From contig CM072340.1 of assembly GCA_036874045.1 (NCBI GenBank), positions 4,045,001-4,109,000 of the forward strand: a stretch of 64,000 nucleotides of DNA, in the 5' to 3' direction. This stretch comes from Cymodocea nodosa (Eukaryota; Streptophyta; Magnoliopsida; Alismatales; Cymodoceaceae). The position numbers were made by a program, and so were the translations under genes. The notes beneath the pieces are model-generated. The model searched no databases. It had not been told where the DNA came from and saw only the letters and a list, made by a program, of their open reading frames with translations. Below, one piece after another: positions 10,576 to 22,668 of this stretch. Within the stretch, counting starts at the first letter, position 1. Every line of letters starts with the position of its first letter.

Positions 10576-12105
10576 TAAATATATGTTTACTAAGAATAGG
10601 TGCACTATATGTTTACATAAAATTACTAATAATAATTGGAAGTTATTCACAATTTATCAAAAATTCACTCATTGAAGTACTAATTCCTTATTTTCGTTCA
10701 TAAAACACCAAATCACTACAGCATAGAATCTTGAAATTTAGCCAAGTTCACACATATCCTCCTCTCAATATCTCAATGGTAAAATACATTAAAAATATCA
10801 TACTAAGTACTCATTGGATTAGCTTTACAACCCCACTAATTTCGTTAAAAAATCTGAAATAGGCAAGAGTCAGCAATGCTTTTCCTACAAGCGCGCAGAT
10901 TGGCAACTAACATTCCTAAATTCGCATAGTTGCTAAAGATGGCATAAGATTTTCAAATCTTCATGAAAGTCTACAAAATCAACGTGCTTCGAAACTTAAC
11001 TCATTCATCTAACAGAGAAAATTTATAGAGGCCAATTTCGTGCTGTAGATAAAAAGAAATCAAGTTCGGTATAGAAGCAAAAATCAGGTGAAAAACACCA
11101 AGATGCACCAGATGTGGCATCAAAAAATAAATTTGAAAACCTAAGTAAATCAATTGCAAAAATTCTAAAAAATATACAAAAGCAAAGTACACTCGAAGTT
11201 CTACAAAATAGAATAAAAAACTAAAGCAAAACATCATTGGATCAGCGAGTTACGACCTAAACAAAATCGTCAAATTTCCAGGATTCTACACCGACGTTAA
11301 AAAGTGACAAGTTAGCTTTGTTAGCATACAAATATTCACATATGTACAAGATTCAACCCAAATTTGCTTTCATTAATTCAAATGAAATAAAACATACTAC
11401 TGAAATTAAGGTTCTATCATTAAGCCCTAATATAACATTACAACTAAATCTAAAACTACCATTAACCTACTGAAATTACAAAGAACGCACTTTAAACAAG
11501 GAAATGAAAACCTAAAGAGCTAAACTAATACAACCCTTTTTACCTTGAAGTGCAAACTTGTTTTGGGGAAGAATGATGCAAGAGATGTGCTCCTAGCCGT
11601 CCTCCTAGCCAAGAAATTTGTGGCTATCACCACACGAGTTCTCTTTCGGAAGCGGGAGGTCTTCAAACACCACCAAACACCAAGAAACAAGTAGTCGTCC
11701 ACCTCAAGTCCACAACCCTTGCCTTTCTTCTACTAGGGATGATCCACGGAAGAAGGGAGATAGTTGCGCAGCTAGAAGTGTGCTTCAAATAGCACCCACG
11801 AGGTCTGGAAATGGTGCCCTAGCCATCCTCCTACCAACAGCCACCAAGTGAGGAAGAAGGGAGGTCGGCCAAACCTTATCTTCCACCTTGGAGCTCCATG
11901 AGAGGGGGGAGAACACCACCACCAAGAGATCTTGAGGGAAGCTTGAGGGCTGATGACTCTAAGGGCTGGAATGGGGGAAAGCTCGTTGTTCGCTTGACTA
12001 GCATGACACTAGAAAACTTGTTTGAATCTCCAGCAACGCACCAGAAAAACTTGGATTTGTTAACTTCTATTTTTACTTAGTTAATTTCTCTTTATGCCAA
12101 TTCCT
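10576..12105. other. Gene-free; probable remnant of a gypsy LTR (Ath2)
   Basis: No credible coding region. Two similar phrases (CATTGGATTAGC near 10812, CATTGGATCAGCGAGTTACG near 11234) and a GC-richer part (11540-11960) look like LTR sequence. Since a gypsy LTR edge and polypurine tract lie at 14626/14627 beyond the solo LTR-A insertion, this stretch is probably the rest of that LTR. Its left boundary could not be found. The small ORFs in it match nothing I recognise. Confidence 0.4.
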
Positions 12106-14077
12106 TTTTTAGAAGAAAACAAACAACCTTTAATACAAGTTAGATATTAATTCCAATTTGTATTTTAACTGCAAGTGCACAGTGTATATTGTATTAGTGT
12201 GCAAGTACAAGTCGATCCCATAGGGAATTGCTTAAGAATTGAGAACTGTTCCATTTTTAACAATCAAATTTATATATTCAATAAGCTCTCCGTTGAATTA
12301 CAGTTAACTCAACGGACAAAGTTCGTTTAGTTATGGCTAACTCAACGGACTAACCTCGTGGACTTAAGTTAACTCCATGAGCTTGCATTCCAATTTAATA
12401 CTACTATTTACAAAAGAATTCGGCCAACCATTGGGCGGTTCCATAGATTGTAAATAACATCAATTAAGCTCTTTAATGTTAGTAAATACTGGATTTATCA
12501 TTAGGCAATACTAACATTCAGATAATTCAAACAGTAATCATTAAAATCTTTAAGTCTTTTGAATGAACCAATTTAAGTAAACTGTAAAACTAAAACAAAT
12601 ATAAAACAATCACAACACTGACAAAGATAACATTAATCACGATACAACACAAACAATACAATACCCAAATACAAAATACAAACACAGATAAGTTGTTTTT
12701 GGTATTTTTGGTTTAATATGAACATGGAAATGGGCGAAAGGTGAAATGTAAAGTAATCTCAGTCGATAGTAAATACTTCTGTCACTACATGCGACGTGAT
12801 TACACCACTGAAAATTAAACCACTTACAATTCTGTCTCCTCTTCCTATAGAATCGCGAGTCCAGAATTGCAAGATGATCTCCTCTTCAACATATAGGCAT
12901 CAACTTGAAACTAAGGCTAGAAGCTTTACGATCTCCTAAAATATGAGTCGGTGCTTGGTGAAAATGGCTTCCCTTCTCGCAATGCGATCACTCTTTACAA
13001 TGGTTGTCAGACACTGTGTTTGACTCGGAATCGACCTGACATCAGGAAAGTATCCTCACAGACCTTCGATGGTTGGCGATTATGGTGGTGGTGATAATGT
13101 GGTGGTGATGATAATGGTTGGTGTGGTAATGTGGTGGTGATAATGGTTGGTGTGGTACTTCAGAGAATTGCCGACACTGTCTGCAGAAAGCTCGGTGCTC
13201 CTCCTCTATACACACTGGCCATACCCATCGATCACACACACTTTACTTCTTTTTCTTCTTTTCTTTTATATTTCTTCAGTGGTAACTACTTCTACTTGAA
13301 TGGTCGGTTGGATTTCCTTCATTCATATCAATGACGATGATTTCTTCTCCCTTCGACGAGTGAATTCCTACGTGATACGTGCGATTGTGGTTTTTCCTTC
13401 CAACTGTCTTATTCCTGCAACCGCTATAGTGGCATATTAGAAAATAAATAGTCCGTGGAGTTACAGATAACTCAACGGACTTACCTCGTTGATTTAACTA
13501 TAAACACATGCATAAATTTAACTATCTGATGCTCAGGTGCATTTCGGATACTTACAAACTTAACTATCCGATGCTTAGATGCATTTTGGATAGTTACAAA
13601 CTTAACTATATATAATTTAAGTAAATCTACCAGATCTCGACACGTGTCATCAGCAGTTTAATAATAAAAGAAACATTTCGGAGAGTTACAGGTCTAACTA
13701 TCCAATGCTCAAATGCATTTCAGATAGTTACAGATAACTCACCGAAAATTCACTTAAGACATGTATTATGGTTTCGACACGTGTACTTCAGGAAATAATA
13801 AAGTATTCTTTTAAAACATAACTGTTCGGTAGTTTAAACATAATTATCCGAAATATCAGAAAATTCAGATACTTAAGGATTTCATAGCCTGCAACTTACC
13901 GACAATTCAAAAATGTACTAAATTAACATTAATTCCCCCAAATTAAGCAAATTCTTTAATTAAAGCATATAATAGTGCAATTATGATATAATGGCTTAAT
14001 TCTCATATGATAAGCTAAATATTATGCAATTAACCATCATTTAACCGTTAATAATATGCACTTTTTCATTCTAAACA
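12106..14077 (-). repeat. Solo LTR-A (about 1972 bp)
   Basis: Complete LTR-A with no internal region attached. The minus strand starts TGTTTAGAATG (14077) and ends at about 12106 next to the TTAGAAG block, forming a short inverted repeat with the start. Flanks TTCCT (12101-12105) and TTCGT (14078-14082) match at 4 of 5 bases, as expected of a target duplication around a solo LTR left by LTR-LTR recombination. A TATA box (minus TATAAAAG) is at 13263-13270. A GGTGGTGATAATG-type microsatellite expansion at 13080-13160 is absent from the other copies. Confidence 0.8.
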
Positions 14078-14626
14078 TTCGTCCAAAGAGAGGGCTGAAA
14101 TGTTGGCCTTACCTCTTCTTTTATGGAGGCTCCAAGTGATGGGATCTAATCTCCACCATAGATCTTCAATCCAAGAGCCAAAATTCATCCCAACTTATTT
14201 GCTTTATTCTTCTTATTTTTCAACCTACAAAACTTAAACAAATACATCAAAACACTCAAGAAATAAGATAAGATATATTCCTAAACATGGATACTTCAAA
14301 AGGGGCAAAAATAATATTTTTCATTGAATTCCAAAAATACCCATGTACTTATTTAAATAATTAATCCTAAGTGCTAAAGTAAAATTAATCTACTTAGTAA
14401 AATGCAATTGTATTGCCACCAAGATGAAAATGTGTATTCATGAAATGCGAAATAACAAATATAGTCTCATTTATGCATTACTTTCTTCATTTAAGCCCAG
14501 AACTACATTATTTGCCCAAAATGCATTATAACTTAAATCTTCATTAAGCACTTATGAGTATATGACTTTAAGCACCTAAAATGCATCAATTAACTATATA
14601 AAATATGCATAAATTATGACTCTACA
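14078..14626 (-). repeat. LTR start of a gypsy element (Ath2)
   Basis: The minus-strand sequence begins TGTAGAGTCATAA at 14626 immediately after a polypurine tract, the standard layout of a 3' LTR. It probably continues left beyond the solo LTR-A into 10576-12105. No coding region is present. Confidence 0.55.
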
Positions 14627-14664
14627 AAACCCCCAAGCCTAAATTATGCTAGTCCCTAGCATAA
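14627..14664 (-). promoter_or_regulatory. Polypurine tract plus hairpin (Ath2)
   Basis: The minus strand carries the tract AGGCTTGGGGGTTT (14627-14640), which would prime plus-strand DNA synthesis. Beside it lies a perfect inverted repeat TTATGCTAG-tcc-CTAGCATAA (14644-14664). Element A has the same pair at 51397-51435 with different stem bases but the same loop core GTCCC. Confidence 0.75.
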
Positions 14665-16070
14665 CTAGCTAGAAGTCTAAAAGATAAACACAATTGATAA
14701 GGTGGCATACTTATTTAAAAACAAAAACTAACTACTAAAAACAGAAATCCTAACTCACTTTCACACGAATCATGGCTGCATTTAGCTTATGCAACAAGCC
14801 ATTAAATCCCTAGGTCACCCTAGTGGCAGAGTGTTGTCTCCAGAGGGCTTATAGAAGACATACCCACAAAGTCTAAATCAAAATAAATGAAAACAAAACA
14901 AAATAAAACCATAGTAAAACCGTGTAAAATCATTAAAACACTAAAAAGAGAATACACACAAAACATAAAACAAGAGAGATTAAAGCTCAAGTGAATGGTT
15001 GCTAGGCTCAATTATTGCTATCAAGGTCTTTGGGCACTAGTGGTGGCTCAAAAAGAAAAGATAACTCACAAGTCCTTTAAATTCCAACAAGTCAACATTA
15101 ACATGCTCAAGGAGTCACTTGTCCACAAGGACCATTTGCCTTGCATCAAGAAGAATCTCACCCTCACTACACATAAGAGAATATAAAGCACACGATAATG
15201 AAAATATGCAATAACCACAAAATGGTAGGTAGTGATTCCTTCCTTCCTATGAGAACTGTTGGAAAATGTCTAGTCCAAGTCGACAAGATACCACACTTGA
15301 TATACCAAACCCCCAACACTTAAGAAAGGAAAAATTGATAACAAAAGGAAAACTTTATTCACTTCCCACACCTTTCTCACTACCCATTAGACTACAAACC
15401 AACTTATTTACTTTATTGCTTTCTTTCCTTCTTTTTTTCATTTTTCCTTTTTCATTCTTTTTTTTTTTTCTTCTTTCTTTTTTTTCAAATCACATTTCTT
15501 TTTTTTTTCTTTTCTTCTTTTCAACCATAAACTAACTAATTTCATAGTGGTATACACCTTATTTCTCCAACTACTTACCCCAACACCATTCTTAGCATAC
15601 CAAGTGTGATAACCTTGAAAACTGTCCTAAATACAACCTTCAGATTCTCATGAAAGTTTGGAATGATCCATATTATCTCACCTTAAGGTTATAGAGTAAC
15701 CCATTATTATGGTGGCACTCGGCTTGGGATCACTCAAAAATGGGTGCAAAAGAAACAAGACATTAATCCAAGTAGCTAGGAAGACTCAACTAAAAACACA
15801 TCCGCATGAAACTCATCTTCCTCTAAAGAACTCATAATAGGTCCACACATATAGCTTTGGAGATATCACTCAAAATAAAATGGGGAATAGTCCCATAAAT
15901 CCCAATAGTAACTCTTAAGTTTTCGAAACCTCATCAAACTTGAGTTCCAATCAAAAATAGAAAATTACAACTAAAATTTTTTTTAAACACCACATAAAAA
16001 CAACAAAACACATACTAATAACGTGAAAATAATAACAAAATAAGTAGACTATCACAAACTATCGTCAAAT
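14665..16070. other. 3' noncoding region of Ath2, pyrimidine-rich
   Basis: Long noncoding stretch between two polypurine-tract/hairpin units. It includes a T/C-rich tract at 15400-15535, in which a 89-codon ORF of Phe/Ser/Leu is compositional only. No domain was recognised. Long 3' noncoding regions of this kind are usual in Athila/Tat elements. Confidence 0.5.
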
Positions 16071-16112
16071 GCCTCCCCCCCATGCCTAGTTTATGCATTG
16101 TCCTCAATGTGA
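16071..16112 (-). promoter_or_regulatory. Second polypurine tract plus hairpin (Ath2)
   Basis: The minus strand has GGGGGGGAGGC-type purines (16073-16081) followed by an inverted repeat CATTG-TCCT-CAATG (16096-16109). The same arrangement occurs in element A at 52714-52757 and in A' at 61295-61337. A third C-run with the same CATGCCTA flank is at 16191-16204. Confidence 0.6.
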
Positions 16113-16578
16113 AGAAATGACCAAGCTAAGTGACAAGCATGTAGACGATAAAAACAACAAATAAACAACACTAAACAAGTCAAGAAATTTCCCCCCCATG
16201 CCTATCATGAACTTCATATGCACATTCAAAATAATAGAATACCATTTGCAAAACTCATACAAGAAGTGATAAACATGCAAATGGAACAAGAGTATAACAT
16301 GAAAAGCATACATGCATGAAAAAGAATAAGTATAAGGGGTGCGTATTTGGCTTGTACATAGAAAAGAAACAAACTACATTAGTAACAAACACATCAAATG
16401 GGAAAATAACAAATACAACAAATATAACAAATAAAACATATTTAAGATAAGTATGTATAGAAATAAAATATAGCTACAATCAAGATGGAGGAGTGCTCGA
16501 ACTTGTGTTCAGATGTCCTCCAAATTGGGTGTTACCACTAGTACTTCTCGGGTTCGGGATAGGTTGACTTGGCAACGA
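16113..16578. other. Noncoding, ends at junction with S3 reverse transcriptase
   Basis: AT-rich gypsy-type noncoding DNA with a third polypurine-like run at 16191-16197. Sequence homologous to the S3 RT begins at about 16579. The reading frame of the RT runs on into this unrelated DNA for about 33 codons. Confidence 0.5.
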
Positions 16579-17281
16579 TCTAGGTGCTTGTTTCAAACCA
16601 TATAAGGCTTTCTTCAATTTATACACATAGTTAGGATTTTTAATATCATTAAATCCAGGTGGTTGTTTCACATAAACTTCTTCATTAATTAAACCATTTA
16701 GAAATGCACTCTTAACATCCATTTGATATAGTTTAAAATCCATATAGCAAGCATAGACCAATAATATTCTAATACTTTCTAACCTAGCCACAGGAGCAAA
16801 TGTTTCATCATAATCAAATCCTTCTTGTGTATACCCTTGTGCAACTAATCTAGCATTGTTTCTTATAACTTGACCAGTCTCATTAGTTTTATTTCTAAAG
16901 ATCCACTTTGTACCTATTATGGACTGATTTTCTGATGGAGAAACTAATTCCCAAAACATTATTTCTAATGAATTGATTTAGTTCATCTTGCATTGCCACT
17001 ATCCAATTTTCATCAAATAATGCTTCTTCTATATTCTTTGGTTCCACCATAGAAACAAACATATATAAACTATTTAAATTTACTAAAGCTCTAGTTTTAA
17101 CTCCCTCATTTATATCACCAATGACTTGAGTGATGGGATGTGATGAAGAATAATGCCAATTTCTATGAATCTCCTCAATATTCTCACCAACATCTGAAGA
17201 TACATCACTTTGATCATTACCTTGATCATTTAAGTTCATATTCTTAATTTTCTCAAATAAATCTTTAATCTCTCTATTAAT
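16579..17281 (-). pseudogene. S3 reverse transcriptase, N-terminal part
   Basis: Two overlapping open pieces (17239-16895 and 16959-16480) cover the integrase-RT linker and the start of a copia RT (RVT_2). Visible motifs are [52 protein letters not shown] and YVKQPPGF, all standard for Ty1/copia. A frameshift at about 16950 separates the pieces. The domain ends at YGLKQAPR, before the YVDD catalytic box, so no polymerase can be made. The last roughly 33 codons of the second piece are unrelated sequence. RT would copy element RNA into cDNA. Confidence 0.9.
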
Positions 17282-18391
17282 CTATAATTCTCTTGGGAAG
17301 TTGATCATATCATCATTATCAACTTTAGATTGAGATTCTCTAAAGGAATTTTCATTCAAGCTTACATGAAGGGTTTCTTCGATAGTTCTAGAAGTCTTAT
17401 TATAAACTCTATATGCTTTACTTCTAGTAGAGTAACCTACAAAAATTCCTTCATTCGCTTTGGCTTGAAATTTATCCCTTTTATCCTTAGTATTAAAAAT
17501 AAAACACTTACACCCAAATGGTTTCATATAGGAAATTTTTGGATCCCTATCAAACATAATTTCAAAAGGAGTTTTATTAACAAGATGTCTTAGGTGACTT
17601 CTATTAATAATATAAGAAGCTGTATTCACTACTTCAGCCCAAAGATTTTGAGATAAATTATGTTCATTTAACATAGTTCTGGCCATTTCCTGAAGTGATT
17701 GATTCTTTCTCTCAACAACACCATTTTGAGAAGGTGCTCTTGGAAAAGAATATCTATGATCAATGCCATGATTTTTACAGTAATTATCCATTTGATCATT
17801 TTCAAATTCAATACCATGATCACTCTCGAGTTGTTGAACAGAGACACTTTGCTCATTTTGAACAATATTACAATACATTTTAAACATTTCAAAGACTTCA
17901 ATTTTAGTTACTAAAAAATATACCCAAGTGTATCTAGAGAAGTCATCTACTAAAACAAATACATATCTTTTACCACCAATACTCATGATTCTTGTTGGTC
18001 CAAATAAATCCATATGTATAAGTTCTAAGACTCTCTTGCTTGATATATCAGTTTTGGATTTAAAAGAGTTTTTATGAAGTTTACCTAACTCACATGCATT
18101 ACACATGAAATCCTTTGAGTATTTAATCTTTGGTAAACCTCTCACTAAATTTTTTCTAGACAATTTATGTAACAATTTCATATTTATATGCCCGATCCTT
18201 CTATGCCAAAGATATGCATTACTAGTTTCAGCTAGCAAACATGAATTTAAATCAACTGCACTAGAAGGTAAAGATAAAATACATACAAAATATTTTCTTT
18301 TAGCAATAAACTTAAGTTCATCTATAATTTTATCAATAATTTTGCATACATTATCTTCAAACACTACATAGTATCTATTATCAATTATCAA
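17282..18391 (-). pseudogene. S3 integrase (GAG-pre-integrase plus rve core)
   Basis: An uninterrupted 369-residue stretch. The zinc-binding HHCC domain is at about residues 61-103 (LWHRRIGHINMK ... CNACELGK). The rve core has its catalytic residues in place: Asp in IHMDLFGP, Asp in QLESDHGIEF and Glu in QNGVVERKNQ, spaced as in active copia integrases. The copia-typical C-terminal block follows (PFGCKCFIFNTKD, GIFVGYSTRSKAYRVYN). It would join the cDNA to host DNA. It overlaps the protease piece in another frame, so a frameshift lies at about 18385. The integrase itself looks undamaged, but the element is not. Confidence 0.92.
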
Positions 18392-18632
18392 TTAGTTTTA
18401 TAACACTCAGCAAATTAAACCTTAGGTTTTCTACATACAGTACATTCGAAATAACACAAGTAGGAGTTATTTGAACATTGCCCATACCTATGATTTTATC
18501 CTTGCTTTTGTTTCCAAATATTACACTTCCTTTCTTGGTATTTATAAAATTTTTCAGTAGACTTTTCTGTCCGGTCATGTGACTTGATGCTCCACTATCT
18601 AAAATCCATTTTGATGTTGTTTCCTCTTGCAA
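18381..18632 (-). pseudogene. S3 aspartic protease
   Basis: An 83-residue piece holding a copia gag-polyprotein protease: [17 protein letters not shown] with the catalytic Asp-Ser-Gly, then [20 protein letters not shown] and [17 protein letters not shown]. It would cut the gag-pol polyprotein. The corresponding S2 piece (36715 onward) is almost identical up to LLSVIK, where S2 jumps into RT. A stop and frameshift separate it from the integrase frame. The length and motif spacing are normal for the protease core. Confidence 0.9.
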
Positions 18633-18662
18633 AACAAATTAAGAAGAACTGTTTCTTGGTAC

Positions 18663-20898
18663 TCAATGTCTTTGAGGACCAAGTTCATTAAAAGCATATT
18701 TCTTCTTTTTGTTTAAAAACAGCTTAATATTATTATTTACATTCTTATTAGTTGTAAGTACTACTAATTTATCATTAGCATCATACTTACTTATGGAATT
18801 ATTGCTCTTATTGATATTATGTTTATTTTTAGATGTAGTATAACCAAGACCAAACCAATTTTTATCAGAGGTTAATTTATTTTGGTCATGCTCATACATT
18901 TCAGTAAGTTCATACCAAGATTTTGTATAAGTTTTTAAATTTTTAGTGCATACAAAATCTTTTTCTGTACATGAATTTTCAAATAAAGAACATGCAGAAC
19001 CAGTAATTGGTCTAATACTAGTATTTTGAATTTCATACTTAGGTTTTTGAATTTTCAGTTTACTACTATTGTCTAAAATTTTAGAAACATTAGTAACTAA
19101 ATTTCCAGAATAGGAAACAAGATTTTTAGAAACATTAATAGTCATGTTAGAAGTACATTTAGACAAATCACATTGATTTATTTTATTACTGCATGATTCA
19201 TCCCTTGAAGTACGTACTTCTACATATTTATTACCTTGTTTCATGATGAAAGGAATTTTAGTCTTAGATTTACTTGAACTGCAACTAATAAATCCTTTGT
19301 TGACTTGAGATTTAGGGTATTCAAGATAATTAAATCCTAAGCCAAATTTATATGACATCGTAGGGGTACTAGTTAGTTTGTCTAACTTAGTTTGACTTAA
19401 ATTCCATTTCTCAATAGTGGAACTTAACTCTAGTTCTCTCATTTTTAATCTGTCAATCTCTAACTCAAAATCATTTATGTTATTTTTCAAATTTTAATTT
19501 TTTAGATTCTATTTTTAATTTTTCAACATTTATATTCTGTATTTGTTCATATAAGATACATTCATTAAATCTAAATTTATGCAAATCTCTAACATGATTT
19601 TCATTATCACATTTGAACTTCTCTAAAGTAGTAGACAGGAAACAATTTTCTTCTTCTAAAATAGACAAAGAGTTTCTAATATCCTTATTTTTCAGTTTAC
19701 AGACTTTAAGTTTTTGTAATAATGTATGATAAGCACATAATAATTCATCAAAGTTAAAATTTGAATGACTTTCAAGATCAGATATTACCTTAGACTCATC
19801 TACCATGAAGCACACATGAGCAATGTTTTCTAACTTTTGTTCTTCTTCTGAATGTGAAGATTTTGATGACAATTTCTCAACTTCAGACTCATCCAACGTG
19901 TCATCCCAAGTGACCTTCAAAGCCTTTTTCTTGTAAAACTTTTTCTGAGTTTTCTGAGCCGTCTTCTTCTGATTTGTCATACTTTGCTTTTCATTTTTCC
20001 TTATAGGACAATCTGGAGAAAGATGTCTAGGTTTCTTGTAGTTGTAACATACATACTTTCTGGATGAAGAATTCTTTTCATTCAGTGACTTTGACGTTGA
20101 GGGTTTGTCATTTCTGTTCTTTTGCTGTTTCCTAGCATTCCATGCTTTCTTGAATTTCTTAGTCAGCAAAATCAAATCCCCGTCAGAATCAGTAGATATT
20201 TCAAAATTTGAATTAATTTTGAAGGCTATTTCTTTCTTCATTTCTAATTTATTATGACTTAGTGAATCATTTAATTGAACTTCATAAGCAATTAAATTTC
20301 CTATAAACTCATTTATAGTATAAACATTTAAGTCTTGTGATTCTTCAATTAATGTCACTTTTTGAGACCACTTGGAACTTAAGGATCTGAGAATTTTTCT
20401 CACCAAATCCTTTTATTCAAAGTTCTTTCCTAAGCATTTTAAAGAGTTTATTATATCTAGGAATCTAGAAAACATCTCAGAAATACTTTCGTCTTCATGC
20501 ATCTTAAAGAGTTCATACTTGTGAATTAACATATTAATCTTAGTCTCTTTAACTTGAGAAGTACCTTCATATGAAACTTCTAATGCATGCCACGCCTCAT
20601 AAGCAGATTTATATGCCGACACTTTACTGAACTGTTCATAACTCAATGCACAAAATAAGATATTTAAGCCCTTAGCATTCAGAGTTTCATTTTCTTTTTT
20701 AGTAATTTTCCAAGTATTATAAGGAGTAGTTAACAGAGTATATGATTTAGAGATCATGAACTACAACTTGTGATCTATACTTTGAAGAAAGATTGTCATC
20801 CTATATTTTCAATATTCAAAATGTATTCCATCAAATAAAGGAGGATAGTTAAAATTTTGGCCTTCATATAAAGAAAAATTATCAATTCCTGTAGCCAT
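18663..20898 (-). pseudogene. S3 gag, long sirevirus-like form with damaged zinc knuckle
   Basis: Gag from the ATG at 20898 through three open pieces (20757-20413, 20406-19480, 19490-18663). The N-terminal region matches S2 (SLYEG, PPLFDGIHFEY) but has Trp-to-stop changes. The central piece contains AYEAWHALEVSYEGTSQVK and a zinc knuckle written CYNYKKPRHLSPDC: the second Cys is Tyr and the Gly before His is Arg, so zinc binding is lost. A long charged, coiled-coil-like C-terminal part follows (ILEEENCFLSTTLEKFKC, IESKKLKFEK, ELEIDRLKMRELELSS). The total of about 740 codons is long for copia and fits sireviruses. Nucleic-acid binding would be impaired. Confidence 0.88.
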
Positions 20899-21082
20899 CA
20901 TACCTTAGATTTTTCAACCAATTTGATTTTAAACAGTTTAAAACTTTAGAACAGCTTGAGCCTAAAATCAAGAAAGTTAAACGTATGCTCAGATATTAAT
21001 TTCTATTTAAAAACAAATAAGGTAGAATAAGCAATGATATTAATTAAGTTGGTATCGATTTTATATCAAAGATTATTAACAA

Positions 21083-21094
21083 GCCCTGATACCA
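21083..21094 (-). other. Primer-binding site, S3
   Basis: The minus strand reads TGGTATCAGGGC, one mismatch from the Met-tRNA site TGGTATCAGAGC, 2 bases inside the LTR end. Confidence 0.88.
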
Positions 21095-21096
21095 CT

Positions 21097-22668
21097 TGTA
21101 GGATCGAATGGCTACATAAGAGGGGGGTGAATTGTGTTTTTCAACAGGTTCGATTATAATTGAAACTTCAAAAATAAAAACAAGTCGAGACACTGTTTTA
21201 ATCAAATCATTTTATTCAAGGTTTCAATTACAATATACAATTCAATTCTCCTATGAAATTGTAGATGCAATTATATAACGATACCATATTTCGTCTAACC
21301 AATTTCATAACTATAAATAGAGAAAACTAATTTGTAGAATTTAAAACATTTCTCCCTGTTTGAGATTTCCCTTCTTCTCATTCTTCTTCTTTTTCTTCTA
21401 CAATTCGTTAGTGACAAATATCTGACTTTCTTTGCTTCACCGAATTTGCTTTCTTTTGATACTTCAGATCTTTAGTGACATAAATCTGACTTTCTTTGCT
21501 TCACTGGATTTTCTTTCACTTGAGAGCTTTTCCCCGAAGAGGTGTTTTTGATCCCTGAAAAGATATTTCTTTCGGTGTGCAGGGATAATTGATCAATGAG
21601 AATTCTATGCCTTTTATATTGTATATTCACTTCATACATATCGTCCACGTTTAATCAGTATCAGTTTTCCACTCTTCACGTCTTTTATTTTTACTTCATC
21701 GAAATACACATGTTCTGACCCACGTTTTCTTTTTCGAATTTTCTTTAATCATTAATCCTAGATTTTTGAAAAATTTCCTAAAAAATAAACTTTCTCGTCC
21801 AAAATTTTCATCAAATGTAATAACAAATCGTTGTGTTAATGTTTACTAAATGAGTAAAAATTTTTATAACTTAACGTATTTAACTCAATGAGTTTATCAT
21901 GTGACAAATCATGTGACAAGTACTGTAGCTAACTCAACGAACTAAGTCTGTGGTGTTACAGATAACTCAACAAACCAGCTTCGTGGTGTTACGCTAACTC
22001 AACGAACCAACTTCGTTGTGTTACGCTAACTCAATGAACCAATAATAAACAAATGCTTTTATAATAAGAATTTACCATGTGCAAAAGTAATAACTTTAAG
22101 TTTATAACACTAACTTAATGCATTGCCTTAGTGTTCAATATAGCAACTCAACGCGTGCAGTTATGTTAACTTAACGAGTTAAACATGTGCAACTCACGTG
22201 ATACACTATAACATTTGTAAACCTTAATTTCACCACGTCTACAATACTAAGTTAATGAGTTCGTCTCTTCTTTTACTCACTAACTTAATGAGTTCTCACG
22301 TAACCTATTTTAACTTTTAAGCCTATAACTCAACGAGTTCTCACGTGACCTTTATACAAATAATGCACTAACTCAATGAGTTGTCTAAACGTGCATTGTT
22401 CATGATATAGAAATTATAATTTTAAAACATATCATGCTTTGCAATAAAAACACACGTTAACTTTCTATTTAGTTAAATGAAAAGTTAGTATAACATAACA
22501 ACTAGTTATTTAACTTAGTATAATTTTAAATCCATTACAGACAAGTATTTATATCAGTAAACTTTTTCTGTATTAATTGATATTCTTAATTTTCTTTCAC
22601 AAACAATAGTATTGAGTGAATATGATTATATTCATTTAGCATACATCATCAAAACAAAATACTCAACA
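21097..22668 (-). repeat. S3 5' LTR (1572 bp)
   Basis: Sense is minus, from TGTTGAGTATT (22668) to CCTACA (21097). A TATA-like box (minus ATATAAAAGG) is near 21610-21620. U3 (21830-22480) carries the AACTCAACGAAC / AACTTAACGAGTT array and several ACGTG cores. Confidence 0.9.

Larger units (their letters stand above)
16579..22668 (-). mobile_element. S3: sirevirus-like Ty1/copia element, truncated in RT
   Basis: Reading on the minus strand: LTR (22668-21097), primer-binding site, gag (20898-18663), protease (18632-18381), integrase (18391-17282) and the first part of RT (17239-16579). It is cut off after the RT motif [10 protein letters not shown] and joins gypsy noncoding DNA. The rest of RT, RNase H, the extra ORF and the 3' LTR are missing. 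It is the best-preserved internal region of its family here and shows what S2 has lost. Confidence 0.88.

Noticed and set aside
11520-12080. Small ORFs on both strands as a host gene
   Set aside because: Short, overlapping, without motif; the surroundings look like LTR sequence of a gypsy element.
15266-15535. 89-codon ORF rich in Phe, Ser and Leu that might look like a membrane protein
   Set aside because: It is a translation of a T/C-rich tract; composition alone explains the hydrophobic run.
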